Origin: Escherichia whittamii
Lineage (GTDB): Bacteria > Pseudomonadota > Gammaproteobacteria > Enterobacterales > Enterobacteriaceae
Direction: 5' to 3'
Assembly (NCBI RefSeq): GCF_014836715.1
Contig: NZ_JACSQI010000015.1
Span: 47,866-111,865, forward strand
Length of the DNA stretch: 64,000 bases
How positions within the stretch are numbered: the first letter of the stretch is position 1; the number at the start of each line of letters is the position of its first letter. This document shows, piece by piece, positions 16,587-30,300 of this stretch. The position numbers and the translations under genes are program-made. Under the pieces are notes generated by a model. The model had not been told where the DNA came from, did not search any database, and saw only the letters and a program-made list of their open reading frames with translations.

Positions 16587-17831
16587 ATGACACAGGCTAA
16601 CCTGAGTGAAACCCTGTTTAAACCCCGCTTTAAACACCCTGAAACCTCGACGCTTGTCCGCCGCTTTAATCACGGCGCACAACCCCCTGTGCAGTCGGCC
16701 CTCGATGGCAAAACTATTCCTCACTGGTATCGCATGATTAACCGCCTGATGTGGATCTGGCGCGGCGTTGATCCGCGTGAAATCCTCGATGTCCAGGCGC
16801 GTATTGTGATGAGCGATGCCGAACGTACCGATAATGATTTATACGATACGGTAATTGGCTACCGCGGCGGCAACTGGATTTATGAATGGGCCACTCAGGC
16901 GATGGAATGGCAACAGAAAGCATGTGCGCAAGAAGATCCGCAGGTCAGCGGGCGTTACTGGCTACATGCTGCCACGTTATATAACATCGCTGCCTATCCC
17001 CATCTGAAAGGGGATGACCTGGCAGAGCAAGCGCAGGCATTAGCAAACCGAGCTTATGAAGAAGCGGCGCAACGTCTGCCGGGTACCATGCGTCAGATGG
17101 AGTTCACCGTACCAGGTGGCTCGCCCATCACTGGCTTTTTGCATATGCCACAAGGTGATGGCCCGTTCCCGACCGTATTAATGTGTGGTGGCCTGGATGC
17201 GATGCAGACGGACTATTACACTCTTTATGAACGTTATTTTGCGCCCCGTGGTATTGCGATGCTGACTATTGATATGCCCTCGGTCGGTTTTTCCTCGAAG
17301 TGGAAACTCACCCAGGATTCCAGCCTGCTGCACCAACATGTCTTAAAGGCACTGCCCAACGTTCCATGGGTAGATCACACTCGCGTTGCCACCTTTGGTT
17401 TTCGTTTCGGTGCTAACGTTGCTGTACGCCTGGCTTATCTCGAGGCATCACGTTTGAAAGCGGTGGCCTGTCTTGGCCCGGTGGTTCACACCCTGCTGAG
17501 TGATTTTAAGTGCCAGCAACAAGTGCCGGAAATGTATCTTGACGTTCTGGCGAGCCGACTGGGAATGCATGATGCTTCTGATGAAGCGTTGCGTGTTGAG
17601 CTGAATCGCTACTCATTAAAAGTGCAAGGATTGCTGGGACGTCGTTGCCCAACGCCAATGTTATCAGGGTACTGGAAGAACGATCCGTTCAGCCCGGAAG
17701 AGGATTCACGCTTAATCACGTCGTCATCTGCTGATGGTAAATTGTTAGAGATTCCGTTTAACCCCGTGTATCGGAGTTTTGACAAGGCGCTTCAGGAAAT
17801 TACCAACTGGATCGAAAAACGGTTGTGTTAA
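16587..17831 (+). CDS. frsA: FrsA, alpha/beta-hydrolase-fold protein
   Basis: 414 residues, full length. The C-terminal half has an alpha/beta-hydrolase fold ([18 protein letters not shown]). The nucleophile elbow reads [10 protein letters not shown], so the usual catalytic Ser is replaced by Arg, as I recall for this family. FrsA was named for binding dephospho-EIIA-Glc and shifting the balance between fermentation and respiration. It starts after AGGAGGTTG-like spacing (CTGGAGGTT). Confidence 0.95.
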   Translation: MTQANLSETLFKPRFKHPETSTLVRRFNHGAQPPVQSALDGKTIPHWYRMINRLMWIWRGVDPREILDVQARIVMSDAERTDNDLYDTVIGYRGGNWIYEWATQAMEWQQKACAQEDPQVSGRYWLHAATLYNIAAYPHLKGDDLAEQAQALANRAYEEAAQRLPGTMRQMEFTVPGGSPITGFLHMPQGDGPFPTVLMCGGLDAMQTDYYTLYERYFAPRGIAMLTIDMPSVGFSSKWKLTQDSSLLHQHVLKALPNVPWVDHTRVATFGFRFGANVAVRLAYLEASRLKAVACLGPVVHTLLSDFKCQQQVPEMYLDVLASRLGMHDASDEALRVELNRYSLKVQGLLGRRCPTPMLSGYWKNDPFSPEEDSRLITSSSADGKLLEIPFNPVYRSFDKALQEITNWIEKRLC

Positions 17832-18290
<459 letters not shown>

Positions 18291-18298
18291 ATGAAATG

Positions 18299-18321
18299 TG
18301 CCGGATGCATCGCATCCGGCA
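18299..18321. terminator. Bidirectional REP-type hairpin between crl and phoE
   Basis: TGCCGGATGC and GCATCCGGCA form a perfect 10-bp stem with a 3-base loop between two convergent stop codons. Confidence 0.7.
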
Positions 18322-18328
18322 ATATTCA

Positions 18329-19383
18329 TTAAAACTGATAGGTCATGCCAACCGCGACAATATCATCATTATTGATATTCAGCTTATTATCGCTATCCAG
18401 TTGGTTTATTTTATAATCGACAAACGCCGACATATTTTTGTTGAAATAATAAGTAGCACCGACATCGATATAATTGACCAGATCTTCATCACCGATCCCT
18501 TCAATATCTTTCCCTTTCGATAAGACATAACCCAACGACGGACGCAGACCAAAATCAAACTGGTATTGAGCGACCGCTTCAACGTTCTGTGTCTTATTGG
18601 CAAAGCCGCCAGATATTGGCGTCATTTTGCGTGTTTCAGAATAGAAGGTGGCCAGATAAATATTATTAGCATCGTATTTCAGGCCTGTAGCCCACGCTTC
18701 TGCACGCTTGCCCGTGCCTCGGCTTTGCAGATTTTGCTCGTTGGTGCGATCAGAGTTGGTATAGGCACCACTGATAGCGAAATCGCTGCCGCCAAAGTCA
18801 TAGGTTAACGAGGTGCCGAAGCCATCGCCATTCTGCTTTTTCACATCACGGTTTTCGTTTTTCCCTTGATATTGCAGGGTTAAATTCAGACCATCGATAA
18901 CGCCGAAAAAGTCTGTGTTCCGATACGTCGCCAGACCGCTGGCGCGTTTGGTCATAAAGTTATCGGTCTGCGCGGAGGAGTCGCCACCGAATTCCGGGAA
19001 CATATCGGTCCAGGCTTCCACGTCATATAACGCGCCCAGGTTACGACCATAATCGAAAGATCCTAAATCCTTATATTTCAATCCGGCAAAAGCAAGACGT
19101 GTTTTTTGCTGTGCGGTATCACTCTCCGCTTTATTGCCAGCAAACTCTGCTTCCCAACGACCGTAACCAGTTAGTTGATCGTTAATTTGTGTTTCGCCTT
19201 TAAAACCAAAGCGGATATAACTCTGGTCGCCATCTTTACTGTCATTATCACTCATATAATGCATGGCTTTAACTTTGCCATAAACATCCAGTTTATTACC
19301 GTCTTTGTTATATACTTCTGCGGCCTGTACGGATGCAGAGCCACAATGCCCATCACCACTAATGCCAGAGTGCTCTTTTTCAT
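18329..19383 (-). pseudogene. phoE: phoE porin gene broken by a one-base deletion in the signal peptide
   Basis: From the ATG at 19383 the frame reads [15 protein letters not shown] and then departs into LHPYRPQKY, reaching a TGA after about 45 codons. The normal PhoE frame (signal-peptide end SASVQA, then the mature barrel) is open one base over and continues undisturbed to the last residues VGMTYQF. The distance from the start to Met41 is 119 bases where an intact gene has 120. The missing base is near 19341 (GTGGCTCTGCATCC where GTGGCATCTGCATCC is expected). An internal start at 19264 would lack any signal peptide, so no outer-membrane porin should be made. Everything else, including the Pho box, is intact, which suggests a recent mutation or a base-calling error. 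Confidence 0.85.
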
Positions 19384-19460
19384 TTTCATTCCTGATTTTA
19401 ATTAACGCGCGAATATTCTTCGGAAGAGTTCCGTCGAAAACAGGAAAGTTTTTAACCTGA

Positions 19461-19482
19461 GATTGTTAAAGATATATTACAG
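19461..19482 (-). promoter_or_regulatory. Pho box of phoE
   Basis: On the minus strand the site reads CTGTAATATATCTTTAACA, close to the PhoB-binding pattern CTGTCAT-N4-CTGTCAT-like repeat, about 80 bases before the phoE start. Phosphate-starvation control of phoE is established. Confidence 0.75.
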
Positions 19483-19670
19483 CTTAATAATATTCTTAAA
19501 ATGTGCTAATTTATTAAATCTGTAATAAAAGCGTAAACAACTGCCGCTACGCTTGCTGATCCCGCGCAACAAAACGCTATGCTTTGCTCGCAGATGGTTG
19601 GCAACGGGCGACAGTCCTGCTAAAACGTTCGTTTGATATCATTTTTCCTAAAATTGAATGGCAGAGAATC

Positions 19671-20774
19671 ATGAGTGACAGCCAGACGCTGGTGGTAAAA
19701 CTCGGCACCAGTGTGCTAACAGGCGGATCGCGCCGCCTGAACCGTGCCCATATCGTTGAACTTGTTCGCCAGTGCGCGCAGTTGCATGCCGCCGGGCATC
19801 GGATTGTAATTGTGACGTCGGGCGCGATTGCTGCCGGGCGTGAGCACCTGGGTTACCCGGAACTGCCAGCGACTATCGCCTCAAAACAACTGCTGGCGGC
19901 GGTAGGGCAGAGTCGACTGATTCAACTGTGGGAACAGCTGTTTTCAATTTACGGCATTCATGTCGGGCAGATGCTGCTGACCCGTGCCGATATGGAAGAT
20001 CGTGAACGTTTCCTGAACGCCCGCGATACGCTGCGTGCGCTGCTCGATAACAATATCGTTCCGGTAATTAATGAGAACGATGCTGTCGCTACGGCTGAAA
20101 TTAAAGTTGGTGACAACGACAACCTTTCGGCACTGGCGGCGATTCTGGCTGGTGCTGATAAGCTACTGCTGCTGACCGATCAAAAAGGCTTGTATACCGC
20201 TGACCCACGCAGCAACCCACAGGCAGAGCTGATTAAAGATGTTTACGGCATTGATGACGCACTGCGCGCGATTGCTGGTGACAGCGTTTCAGGCCTGGGA
20301 ACCGGTGGCATGGGGACTAAATTGCAGGCCGCTGACGTAGCTTGTCGCGCGGGTATTGACACCATTATTGCCGCGGGCAGCAAGCCGGGTGTGATTGGCG
20401 ACGTGGTGGAAGGTATTTCCGTAGGTACACTGTTCCATGCTCAGGCAACGCCTTTAGAAAACCGAAAACGCTGGATTTTTGGTGCACCGCCAGCCGGTGA
20501 AATCACCGTTGATGAAGGGGCAACTGCCGCCATTCTTGAACGCGGCAGCTCTCTGTTGCCGAAAGGCATTAAGAGCGTAACCGGCAACTTCTCGCGTGGT
20601 GAAGTGATCCGCATTTGTAACCTCGAAGGTCGCGATATTGCCCACGGCGTCAGTCGCTATAATAGCGATGCGTTGCGCCGTATTGCCGGACATCACTCGC
20701 AAGAAATTGATGCAATACTGGGATATGAATACGGCCCGGTTGCCGTTCACCGTGATGACATGATTACCCGTTAA
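19671..20774 (+). CDS. proB: Glutamate 5-kinase
   Basis: 367 residues from the ATG at 19671 ([19 protein letters not shown]); the upstream in-frame ATG at 19584 would add an unrelated tail. An amino-acid kinase domain ([21 protein letters not shown]) and a C-terminal PUA domain are visible. It catalyses the first, proline-inhibited step of proline synthesis, making glutamyl phosphate. Eleven bases separate it from proA. Confidence 0.98.
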   Translation: MSDSQTLVVKLGTSVLTGGSRRLNRAHIVELVRQCAQLHAAGHRIVIVTSGAIAAGREHLGYPELPATIASKQLLAAVGQSRLIQLWEQLFSIYGIHVGQMLLTRADMEDRERFLNARDTLRALLDNNIVPVINENDAVATAEIKVGDNDNLSALAAILAGADKLLLLTDQKGLYTADPRSNPQAELIKDVYGIDDALRAIAGDSVSGLGTGGMGTKLQAADVACRAGIDTIIAAGSKPGVIGDVVEGISVGTLFHAQATPLENRKRWIFGAPPAGEITVDEGATAAILERGSSLLPKGIKSVTGNFSRGEVIRICNLEGRDIAHGVSRYNSDALRRIAGHHSQEIDAILGYEYGPVAVHRDDMITR

Positions 20775-20785
20775 GGAGCAGGCCG

Positions 20786-22039
20786 ATGCTGGAACAAATG
20801 GGCATTGCCGCGAAGCAAGCCTCGTATAAATTAGCGCAACTCTCCAGCCGCGAAAAAAATCGCGTGCTGGAAAAGATCGCCGATGAACTGGAAGCACAAA
20901 GCGAAAGCATCCTCAATGCTAATACCCAGGATGTTGCTGACGCACGTGCCAATGGTCTTAGTGAAGCGATGCTTGATCGTCTGGCGTTGACGCCCGCGCG
21001 GCTGAAAGGCATTGCCGATGATGTGCGCCAGGTGTGTAATCTCGCCGATCCGGTGGGGCAGGTGATTGACGGCGGGGGGCTGGACAGTGGCTTACGTCTG
21101 GAGCGTCGTCGCGTACCGCTGGGTGTGATTGGCGTAATTTATGAAGCGCGCCCGAACGTGACGGTCGATGTTGCTTCACTGTGCCTGAAAACGGGTAATG
21201 CGGTGATCCTGCGCGGCGGCAAAGAAACCTGTCGCACTAACGCTGCAACGGTGGCGGTGATTCAGGACGCCCTGAAATCCTGCGGTTTACCGGCAGGTGC
21301 AGTACAGGCAATTGATAATCCTGACCGCGCGTTGGTCAGTGAAATGCTGCGTATGGATAAATACATCGACATGCTAATCCCGCGCGGCGGTGCTGGTCTG
21401 CATAAGCTGTGCCGCGAACAGTCGACGATACCGGTGATCACTGGCGGTATTGGGGTTTGCCATATTTACGTTGATGAAAGTGCAGAGATCGCTGAAGCCC
21501 TGAAAGTGATCGTCAACGCGAAAACTCAGCGCCCGAGCACGTGTAATACGGTAGAAACGTTGCTGGTGAATAAAAACATCGCTGATAGCTTCCTGCCCGC
21601 GTTAAGCAAGCAAATGGCTGAAAGCGGCGTGACATTACACGCAGATGCTGTCGCACTGGCGCAGTTGCAGGCAGGACCCGCGAAGGTGGTTGCTGTTAAA
21701 GCCGAAGAGTATGACGATGAATTTCTGTCATTAGATTTGAACGTTAAAATCGTCAGCGATCTGGACGACGCCATTGCCCATATTCGCGAGCATGGCACGC
21801 AACACTCCGATGCGATCTTGACCCGCGATATGCGAAACGCCCAGCGTTTTGTCAACGAAGTGGATTCGTCTGCTGTTTACGTGAACGCCTCTACGCGTTT
21901 TACCGACGGTGGTCAGTTTGGTCTTGGCGCGGAAGTCGCGGTAAGCACACAAAAACTCCACGCGCGCGGCCCAATGGGGCTGGAAGCGCTGACCACCTAC
22001 AAGTGGATCGGCATTGGTGATTACACCATACGTGCGTAA
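20786..22039 (+). CDS. proA: Glutamate-5-semialdehyde dehydrogenase (gamma-glutamyl phosphate reductase)
   Basis: 417 residues, full length. The catalytic Cys region [13 protein letters not shown] and the cofactor region [11 protein letters not shown] are present. It reduces glutamyl phosphate from ProB with NADPH. A long hairpin and thrW follow. Confidence 0.98.
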   Translation: MLEQMGIAAKQASYKLAQLSSREKNRVLEKIADELEAQSESILNANTQDVADARANGLSEAMLDRLALTPARLKGIADDVRQVCNLADPVGQVIDGGGLDSGLRLERRRVPLGVIGVIYEARPNVTVDVASLCLKTGNAVILRGGKETCRTNAATVAVIQDALKSCGLPAGAVQAIDNPDRALVSEMLRMDKYIDMLIPRGGAGLHKLCREQSTIPVITGGIGVCHIYVDESAEIAEALKVIVNAKTQRPSTCNTVETLLVNKNIADSFLPALSKQMAESGVTLHADAVALAQLQAGPAKVVAVKAEEYDDEFLSLDLNVKIVSDLDDAIAHIREHGTQHSDAILTRDMRNAQRFVNEVDSSAVYVNASTRFTDGGQFGLGAEVAVSTQKLHARGPMGLEALTTYKWIGIGDYTIRA

Positions 22040-22046
22040 ATAAAAA

Positions 22047-22108
22047 CGGGTGATGCAAAAGTAGCCATTTGATTCACAAGGCCATTGACGCATCGCCCGG
22101 TTAGTTTT
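22047..22108 (+). terminator. Probable proBA terminator
   Basis: CGGGTGATGC (22047-22056) pairs with GCATCGCCCG (22090-22099), 10 bp with one G-U, followed by GTTAGTTTT. The loop is long (33 bases), so confidence is moderate. Confidence 0.5.
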
Positions 22109-22154
22109 AACCTTGTCCACCGTGATTCACGTTCGTGAACATGTCCTTTTCAGG

Positions 22155-22230
22155 GCCGATATAGCTCAGTTGGTAGAGCAGCGCATTCGTAATGCGAAGG
22201 TCGTAGGTTCGACTCCTATTATCGGCACCA
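22155..22230 (+). tRNA. thrW: tRNA-Thr (CGU anticodon)
   Basis: 76 bases with a full cloverleaf: acceptor GCCGATA/TATCGGC, D-arm GCTCAGTTGGTAGAGC, anticodon CGT in ATTCGTAAT, T-arm AGGTTCGACTCCT, and an encoded CCA. Known in E. coli and Salmonella as an attachment site for several prophages and islands. Confidence 0.98.
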
Positions 22231-22690
22231 TTTAAATCAATAAGTTACACATCATTAGTACCTTCCTTATTTTTTGACTGGGACAAATTTGGGACCGATG
22301 GGTTCAGGATCGAGTCTATTTGCCGTACGTGTTCGGTAAGGTGATTAGGAGCGAGGTGAGCATATCACCTCTGTTCAGGTGGCCAAATTCAGTGTGCCAC
22401 TACACTACCAGATGATCGGTATTAACGCATTTGAGAATGTGGGTGAACCTTGCTTTACCGGCTGATTATTTATCACGCAGCCAAAGTAACAATTTGGTGA
22501 ACCAACATGCGCATTGGGTAACTAAAATGCTGACTCAATGCGCAATCTCTTTTCGTGCGGCACAAATACGGTTTCTTTAAACTTCCCTGCGAAACCGTAC
22601 GAATATCCTTCCCCACTGGCATAACTATTACAAAGTAGGTGGAGTATACATATTTTAAATATCACCTAAGGGAATTGTTTTTAGATGTAA
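22231..22690. other. Scar region after thrW with phage- and IS-like remnants
   Basis: No ORF is supported here. GGGACAAATTTGGGACCGAT (22281-22300) resembles the sequence that often follows tRNA-integrated phage or island ends. At 22353-22371 a 19-bp palindrome, GAGGTGA-GCATA-TCACCTC, is followed by GGTGGCCAAATTCAGTGTGC onward to 22405. On the minus strand this looks like the terminal inverted repeat and start of an IS3-family element (IS911 type). If so, about 53 bases of an IS end remain without its transposase. Confidence 0.4.
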
Positions 22691-22792
22691 TTAATAGTAA
22701 TGGAGGAATAAATAAGCATATTCTACAACTGCAACCAAAACAACAATATTAATCAGCTTATTACTGATTTCTTGTATCTTATTCTCTTTCAT
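22691..22792 (-). CDS. ykgR: YkgR, 33-residue small inner-membrane protein
   Basis: From the ATG at 22792 the peptide starts MKENKIQEISNKLINIV, continues with the hydrophobic run VLVAVVEYAYLFL and ends HYY. One membrane helix is predicted by eye (about 13-31). It closely matches my memory of K-12 YkgR, also 33 residues. GCGAGGAA lies 5-12 bases upstream. YkgR was found in surveys of small E. coli membrane proteins; its role is unknown. It is the only coding sequence I can support between thrW and 23121. Confidence 0.85.
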   Translation of the reverse strand: MKENKIQEISNKLINIVVLVAVVEYAYLFLHYY

Positions 22793-23121
22793 TGGTATTT
22801 CCTCGCTTTAAAAAAGAGCGCACCTCATAAGCGCCTCTTATATAGATAACGAGTTTGGTCAACCAATTTTTTAAACTGTATCACAAATTTGGAAAGATGT
22901 ATTACATCAATTATTACTAATCGCACACAAGTGATCCCTGGTCTACGCCTGAGATTGGCCCTGAGGATTAGCTGCTCTCCTTGTATGATCCCCGCATAAT
23001 TGTGCTATTCACACTCAGAAATGTACCGTGTTTACAATCTGCTGAGACTGCATTTTCGCCGTAAGGACAAGCCATGGAACCGATGCTCATGATAAACAGT
23101 CCATGGCACATCATTTACTAT
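22793..23121. other. Intergenic stretch without a supported gene
   Basis: Upstream of ykgR, AAGAGCGC...GCGCCTCTT (22814-22841) forms an imperfect inverted repeat that could be the ykgR promoter region or a hairpin. The rest shows only short broken frames. Confidence 0.3.
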
Positions 23122-23373
23122 TTACTTATAGATTTCAGCAACTCCGTGCAGTTTGTTATTCCCCGTGGTAGACAGGATTTTGAACGACGTTGCTCCTTGC
23201 TCATCAGCCTTACGAGAAAGCGCATTCGATAACTCATCAAGCGTCAAGGCATTGCTGGCTGAGACTACACCAATCTTTTCTTTGCCATCTGTATGATTAA
23301 TTTCTTGCGCTGCAAATGCAACATTCACCGAAATAAAGCCCATGACTAATGTAGTAACAAGTCGTGTTTTCAT
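23122..23373 (-). CDS. Small periplasmic DUF1471 protein (BhsA/McbA/YahO type)
   Basis: 83 residues: signal peptide 1-22 (LVTTLVMGFISVNVAFA cleaved before AQE), then the DUF1471 pattern KEKIGVVSASNALTLDELSN...ADEQGATSFKIL...NNKLHGVAEIYK. Family members are stress-induced periplasmic or outer-membrane proteins linked to biofilm and envelope stress. The exact paralogue is not clear. It is a single gene with its own upstream region. Confidence 0.82.
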   Translation of the reverse strand: MKTRLVTTLVMGFISVNVAFAAQEINHTDGKEKIGVVSASNALTLDELSNALSRKADEQGATSFKILSTTGNNKLHGVAEIYK

Positions 23374-23510
23374 AACTAATACCTAATCTAAGTTATATGT
23401 TTGAAAATGAATTAATATGGGAGAGAACGTCTCTTTCCTGATAATTGTACAGATTAAAGCTGTCATAATACTGACCGCTATATGATAAAATTGTCATATT
23501 TTAAAATTAG

Positions 23511-23811
23511 TTAACCCAGGTGTGCAGATTCAGGTCGTTAATAATACATTCAGGTTCTTCACGCAGAGGCATATTGTCTATATCGAAAAACTCATCGTTT
23601 TTTGAGGATTATCACTCTGCAGGTTTGCAAACAGAGGGGGAAAATCCTGCTGCGCTTCTCCTCGTTCTGCGACCAGTTCGAATGGTTTATTTTTAGCGGC
23701 GTCGTTGTTCAGGGTACTGACCAGAGCCGCGGGCTGATGACCCATTGCAATAGCGGTATTTACTACATGAATACCGATGCTTCCTGTCGCGCCTGCAACG
23801 AGTATTTTCAT
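23511..23811 (-). pseudogene. Remnant of an NmrA-like/SDR NAD(P)-binding protein
   Basis: From the ATG at 23811 it starts MKILVAGATGSIGIHVVNTA, a perfect Rossmann GxTGxxG motif, runs about 77 codons and stops at 23578. A second frame continues past this point as DEFFDIDNMPLREEPE and ends at 23511 (LHTWVN), which looks like a C-terminal piece. The family is normally well over 200 residues, so a large internal deletion and a frame change are likely. It lies divergent from the broken LysR gene, the usual regulator-target arrangement. Confidence 0.6.
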
Positions 23812-23920
23812 GGTAAACCTCATGATAATTAATCTTTATTTTCGATACATACAGATTATCAATTATCATGATTGTCAGTAATGTGGCTAAAATAATTGTA
23901 TCTATGAACGCCCTTCATGA

Positions 23921-27210
<3,290 letters not shown>

Positions 27211-27284
27211 TCCTTTTCTGCGGAAAAGGAAACCGGGAAATTACCGGTTTTTCTGACAGGCAGACGCTATTATTTGCGTCTGCC
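27211..27284 (+). promoter_or_regulatory. Three tandem hairpins in the fdeC leader
   Basis: TCCTTTTC/GAAAAGGA (27211-27230, 8 bp, loop TGCG), AAACCGG/CCGGTTT (27230-27250, 7 bp) followed by a T-run (27248-27252), and GGCAGACGC/GCGTCTGCC (27259-27284, 9 bp). All stems are perfect. The second looks like an intrinsic terminator. The set ends 36 bases before the fdeC ATG and could attenuate or stabilise its mRNA. Confidence 0.55.
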
Positions 27285-27320
27285 TATGTTCGTTAATTCG
27301 TTCATCAGGAAATTATCTCA

Positions 27321-30300
27321 ATGTCACGTTATAAAACAGGTCATAAACAACCACGATTTCGTTATTCATTTCTGGCCCGCTGCGTGGCGTGGGCAAATAT
27401 CTCTGTTCAGGTCCTTTTTCCACTCGCTGTCACCTTTACGCCAGTAATGGCGGCACGTGCGCAGAATGCGGTTCAGCCACGGTTGAGCATGGAAAATACC
27501 ACGGTGACTGCTGATGATAATGTGGAGAAAAATGTCGCGTCGTTTGCCGCAAATGCCGGGACATTTTTAAGCAGTCAGCCAGATAGCGATGCAACACGTA
27601 ACTTTATTACCGGAATGGCCACAGCGAAAGCTAACCAGGAAATACAGGAGTGGCTCGGGAAATATGGTACTGCGCGCGTCAAACTGAATGTCGATAAAGA
27701 TTTCTCGCTGAAGGATTCTTCGCTTGAAATGCTTTATCCGATTTATGATACGCCGACAAATATGTTGTTCACTCAGGGGGCAATACATCGTACCGACGAT
27801 CGTACCCAGTCAAATATTGGTTTCGGCTGGCGTCATTTTTCAGGAAATGACTGGATGGCGGGGGTGAACACCTTTATCGACCATGATTTATCCCGTAGTC
27901 ATACCCGCATTGGTGTTGGTGCGGAATACTGGCGCGATTATCTGAAACTGAGCGCCAATGGGTATATTCGGGCTTCTGGCTGGAAAAAATCGCCGGATGT
28001 TGAGGATTATCAGGAACGCCCGGCGAATGGCTGGGATATCCGCGCAGAGGGCTATTTACCTGCCTGGCCGCAGCTTGGCGCAAGCCTGATGTATGAACAG
28101 TATTATGGTGATGAAGTCGGGCTGTTTGGTAAAGATAAGCGCCAGAAAGACCCGCATGCTATTTCTGCCGAGGTGACCTATACGCCAGTGCCTCTGCTGA
28201 CACTGAGTGCCGGGCATAAGCAGGGCAAGAGCGGTGAGAATGACACTCGCTTTGGCCTGGAAGTTAACTACCGAATTGGCGAACCTTTGGAGAAACAACT
28301 CGATACGGATAGCATTCGCGAGCGTCGGGTACTGGCAGGCAGCCGCTATGATCTGGTTGAGCGTAATAACAATATCGTTCTTGAGTATCGTAAATCTGAA
28401 GTGATCCGTATTGCTCTGCCTGACCGTATTGAAGGTAAGGGCGGGCAGACGGTTTCCCTGGGCCTTGTGGTGAGCAAAGCAACTCACGGTCTGAAAAATG
28501 TACAATGGGATGCACCGTCTTTGCTGGCCGCAGGCGGAAAAATTACGGGGCAGGGTAATCAGTGGCAAGTGACGCTGCCGGCTTATCAGGCAGGCAAAGA
28601 CAATTATTACGCGATTTCTGCGGTTGCCTACGATAACAAAGGCAATGCCTCAAAACGCGTGCAGACAGAGGTGGTCATTACCGGAGCTGGTATGAGTGCC
28701 GATCGTACGGCGTTAACGCTTGACGGTCAGAGCCGTATCCAAATGCTTGCTAACGGTAGTGAGCAAAAGCCACTGGTGCTTTCTCTGCGCGACGCCGAGG
28801 GGCAGCCAGTCACGGGCATGAAAGATCAGATCAAGAGTAAGCTGACGTTCAAGCCGGCTGGAAATATTGTGACACGTACCCTGAAGGCCACTAAATCACA
28901 GGCACAGCCAACGCTGAGTGAGTTCACGGAAACTGAAGCTGGGGTGTACCAGTCGGTCTTTACTACCGGAACGCAATCAGGTGAGGCAACGATTACTGTT
29001 AGCGTTGATGGCATGAGCAAAACCGTCACTGCAGAATTGCGTGCCACGATGATGGATGTGTCAAAGTCTACTCTGAGCGTGAATGAACTTTCAGGAGACG
29101 TGGTTGCCGATGGTCAGCAATCCCACACGCTGACGCTTACTGCGGTGGATACTGATGGTAACCCGGTGACGGGAGAGGCCAGCCGCTTGCGATTTGTTCC
29201 GCAGGATAGCAATGGTGTCACCATTGGTGCCATTTCGGAGATAAAACCAGGCGTTTACAGCGCTACGGTTTCTTCGACCCGTGCCGGAAACGTTGTTGTG
29301 CGTGCCTTTAGCGAGCAGTATCAGTTGGGCTCATTACAACAAACGCTGAAGTTTGTCGCCGGGCCGCTTGATGCAGCACATTCGACCATCGCCCTGAATC
29401 CGGATAAACCGGTGGTTGGCGGTACGCTTACGGCAATCTGGACGGCAAAAGATGCCAATGGCAACCCTGTAACTGGCCTCAATCCGGATGCACCGTCATT
29501 ATCGGGCGCAGCCGCTGCGGGGGCTACGGCATCAGGCTGGACGGATAATGGCGACGGGACCTGGACTGCGCAGATTACTCTCGGCACTACGGCGGGGGAA
29601 TTAGAGGTTATGCCGAAGCTCAATGGGCAGGACGCGGCAGCAAAGGCGGCGAAAGTAACCGTGGTGGCTGATGCGTTATCTTCGAACCAGTCGAAAGTCT
29701 CTGTAGCAAAAGATCACGTAAAAGCTGGTGAAAGCACAACCGTGACGCTTATTGCAAAAGATGCGCATGGCAACGCTATCAGTGGCCTTTCCCTGTCGGC
29801 AAGCCTGACGGGTGCTGCGTCTGAAGGGGCGACGGTATCCAACTGGACCGAGCAAGGCGATGGTTCCTATGTCGCTACGCTGACCACAGGCGGAAAGACT
29901 GGTGAGCTTCTCGTCATGCCGCTCTTCAACGGCCAGCCAGCAGTCACCGATGCTGCGCAGTTGACTGTCGTTGCGGGGGATATGTCATCAGCGAACTCTA
30001 CGCTTGTTGCTGGCAATGAGGCTCCGACTGTTAAAACGACAACGGAACTCACCTTCACCGCGAAGGATGCGTTCGGGAACCCTGTCACCGGGCTGAAGCC
30101 AGATGCACCGCAGTTTAGTGGTGCCGCCAGCACGGGGTCAGAGCGTCCTTCAGCAGGAAACTGGACAGAGAACGGTAATGGGGTCTATGTGGCGACCTTA
30201 ACTCTGGGATCTGCCGCGGGCCAGTTGTCTGTGATGCCGCGAGTGAACGGCATAAATGCCGCAGCAAAACCGCTGGTGCTGAACGTTGCAGGTGACGCAT

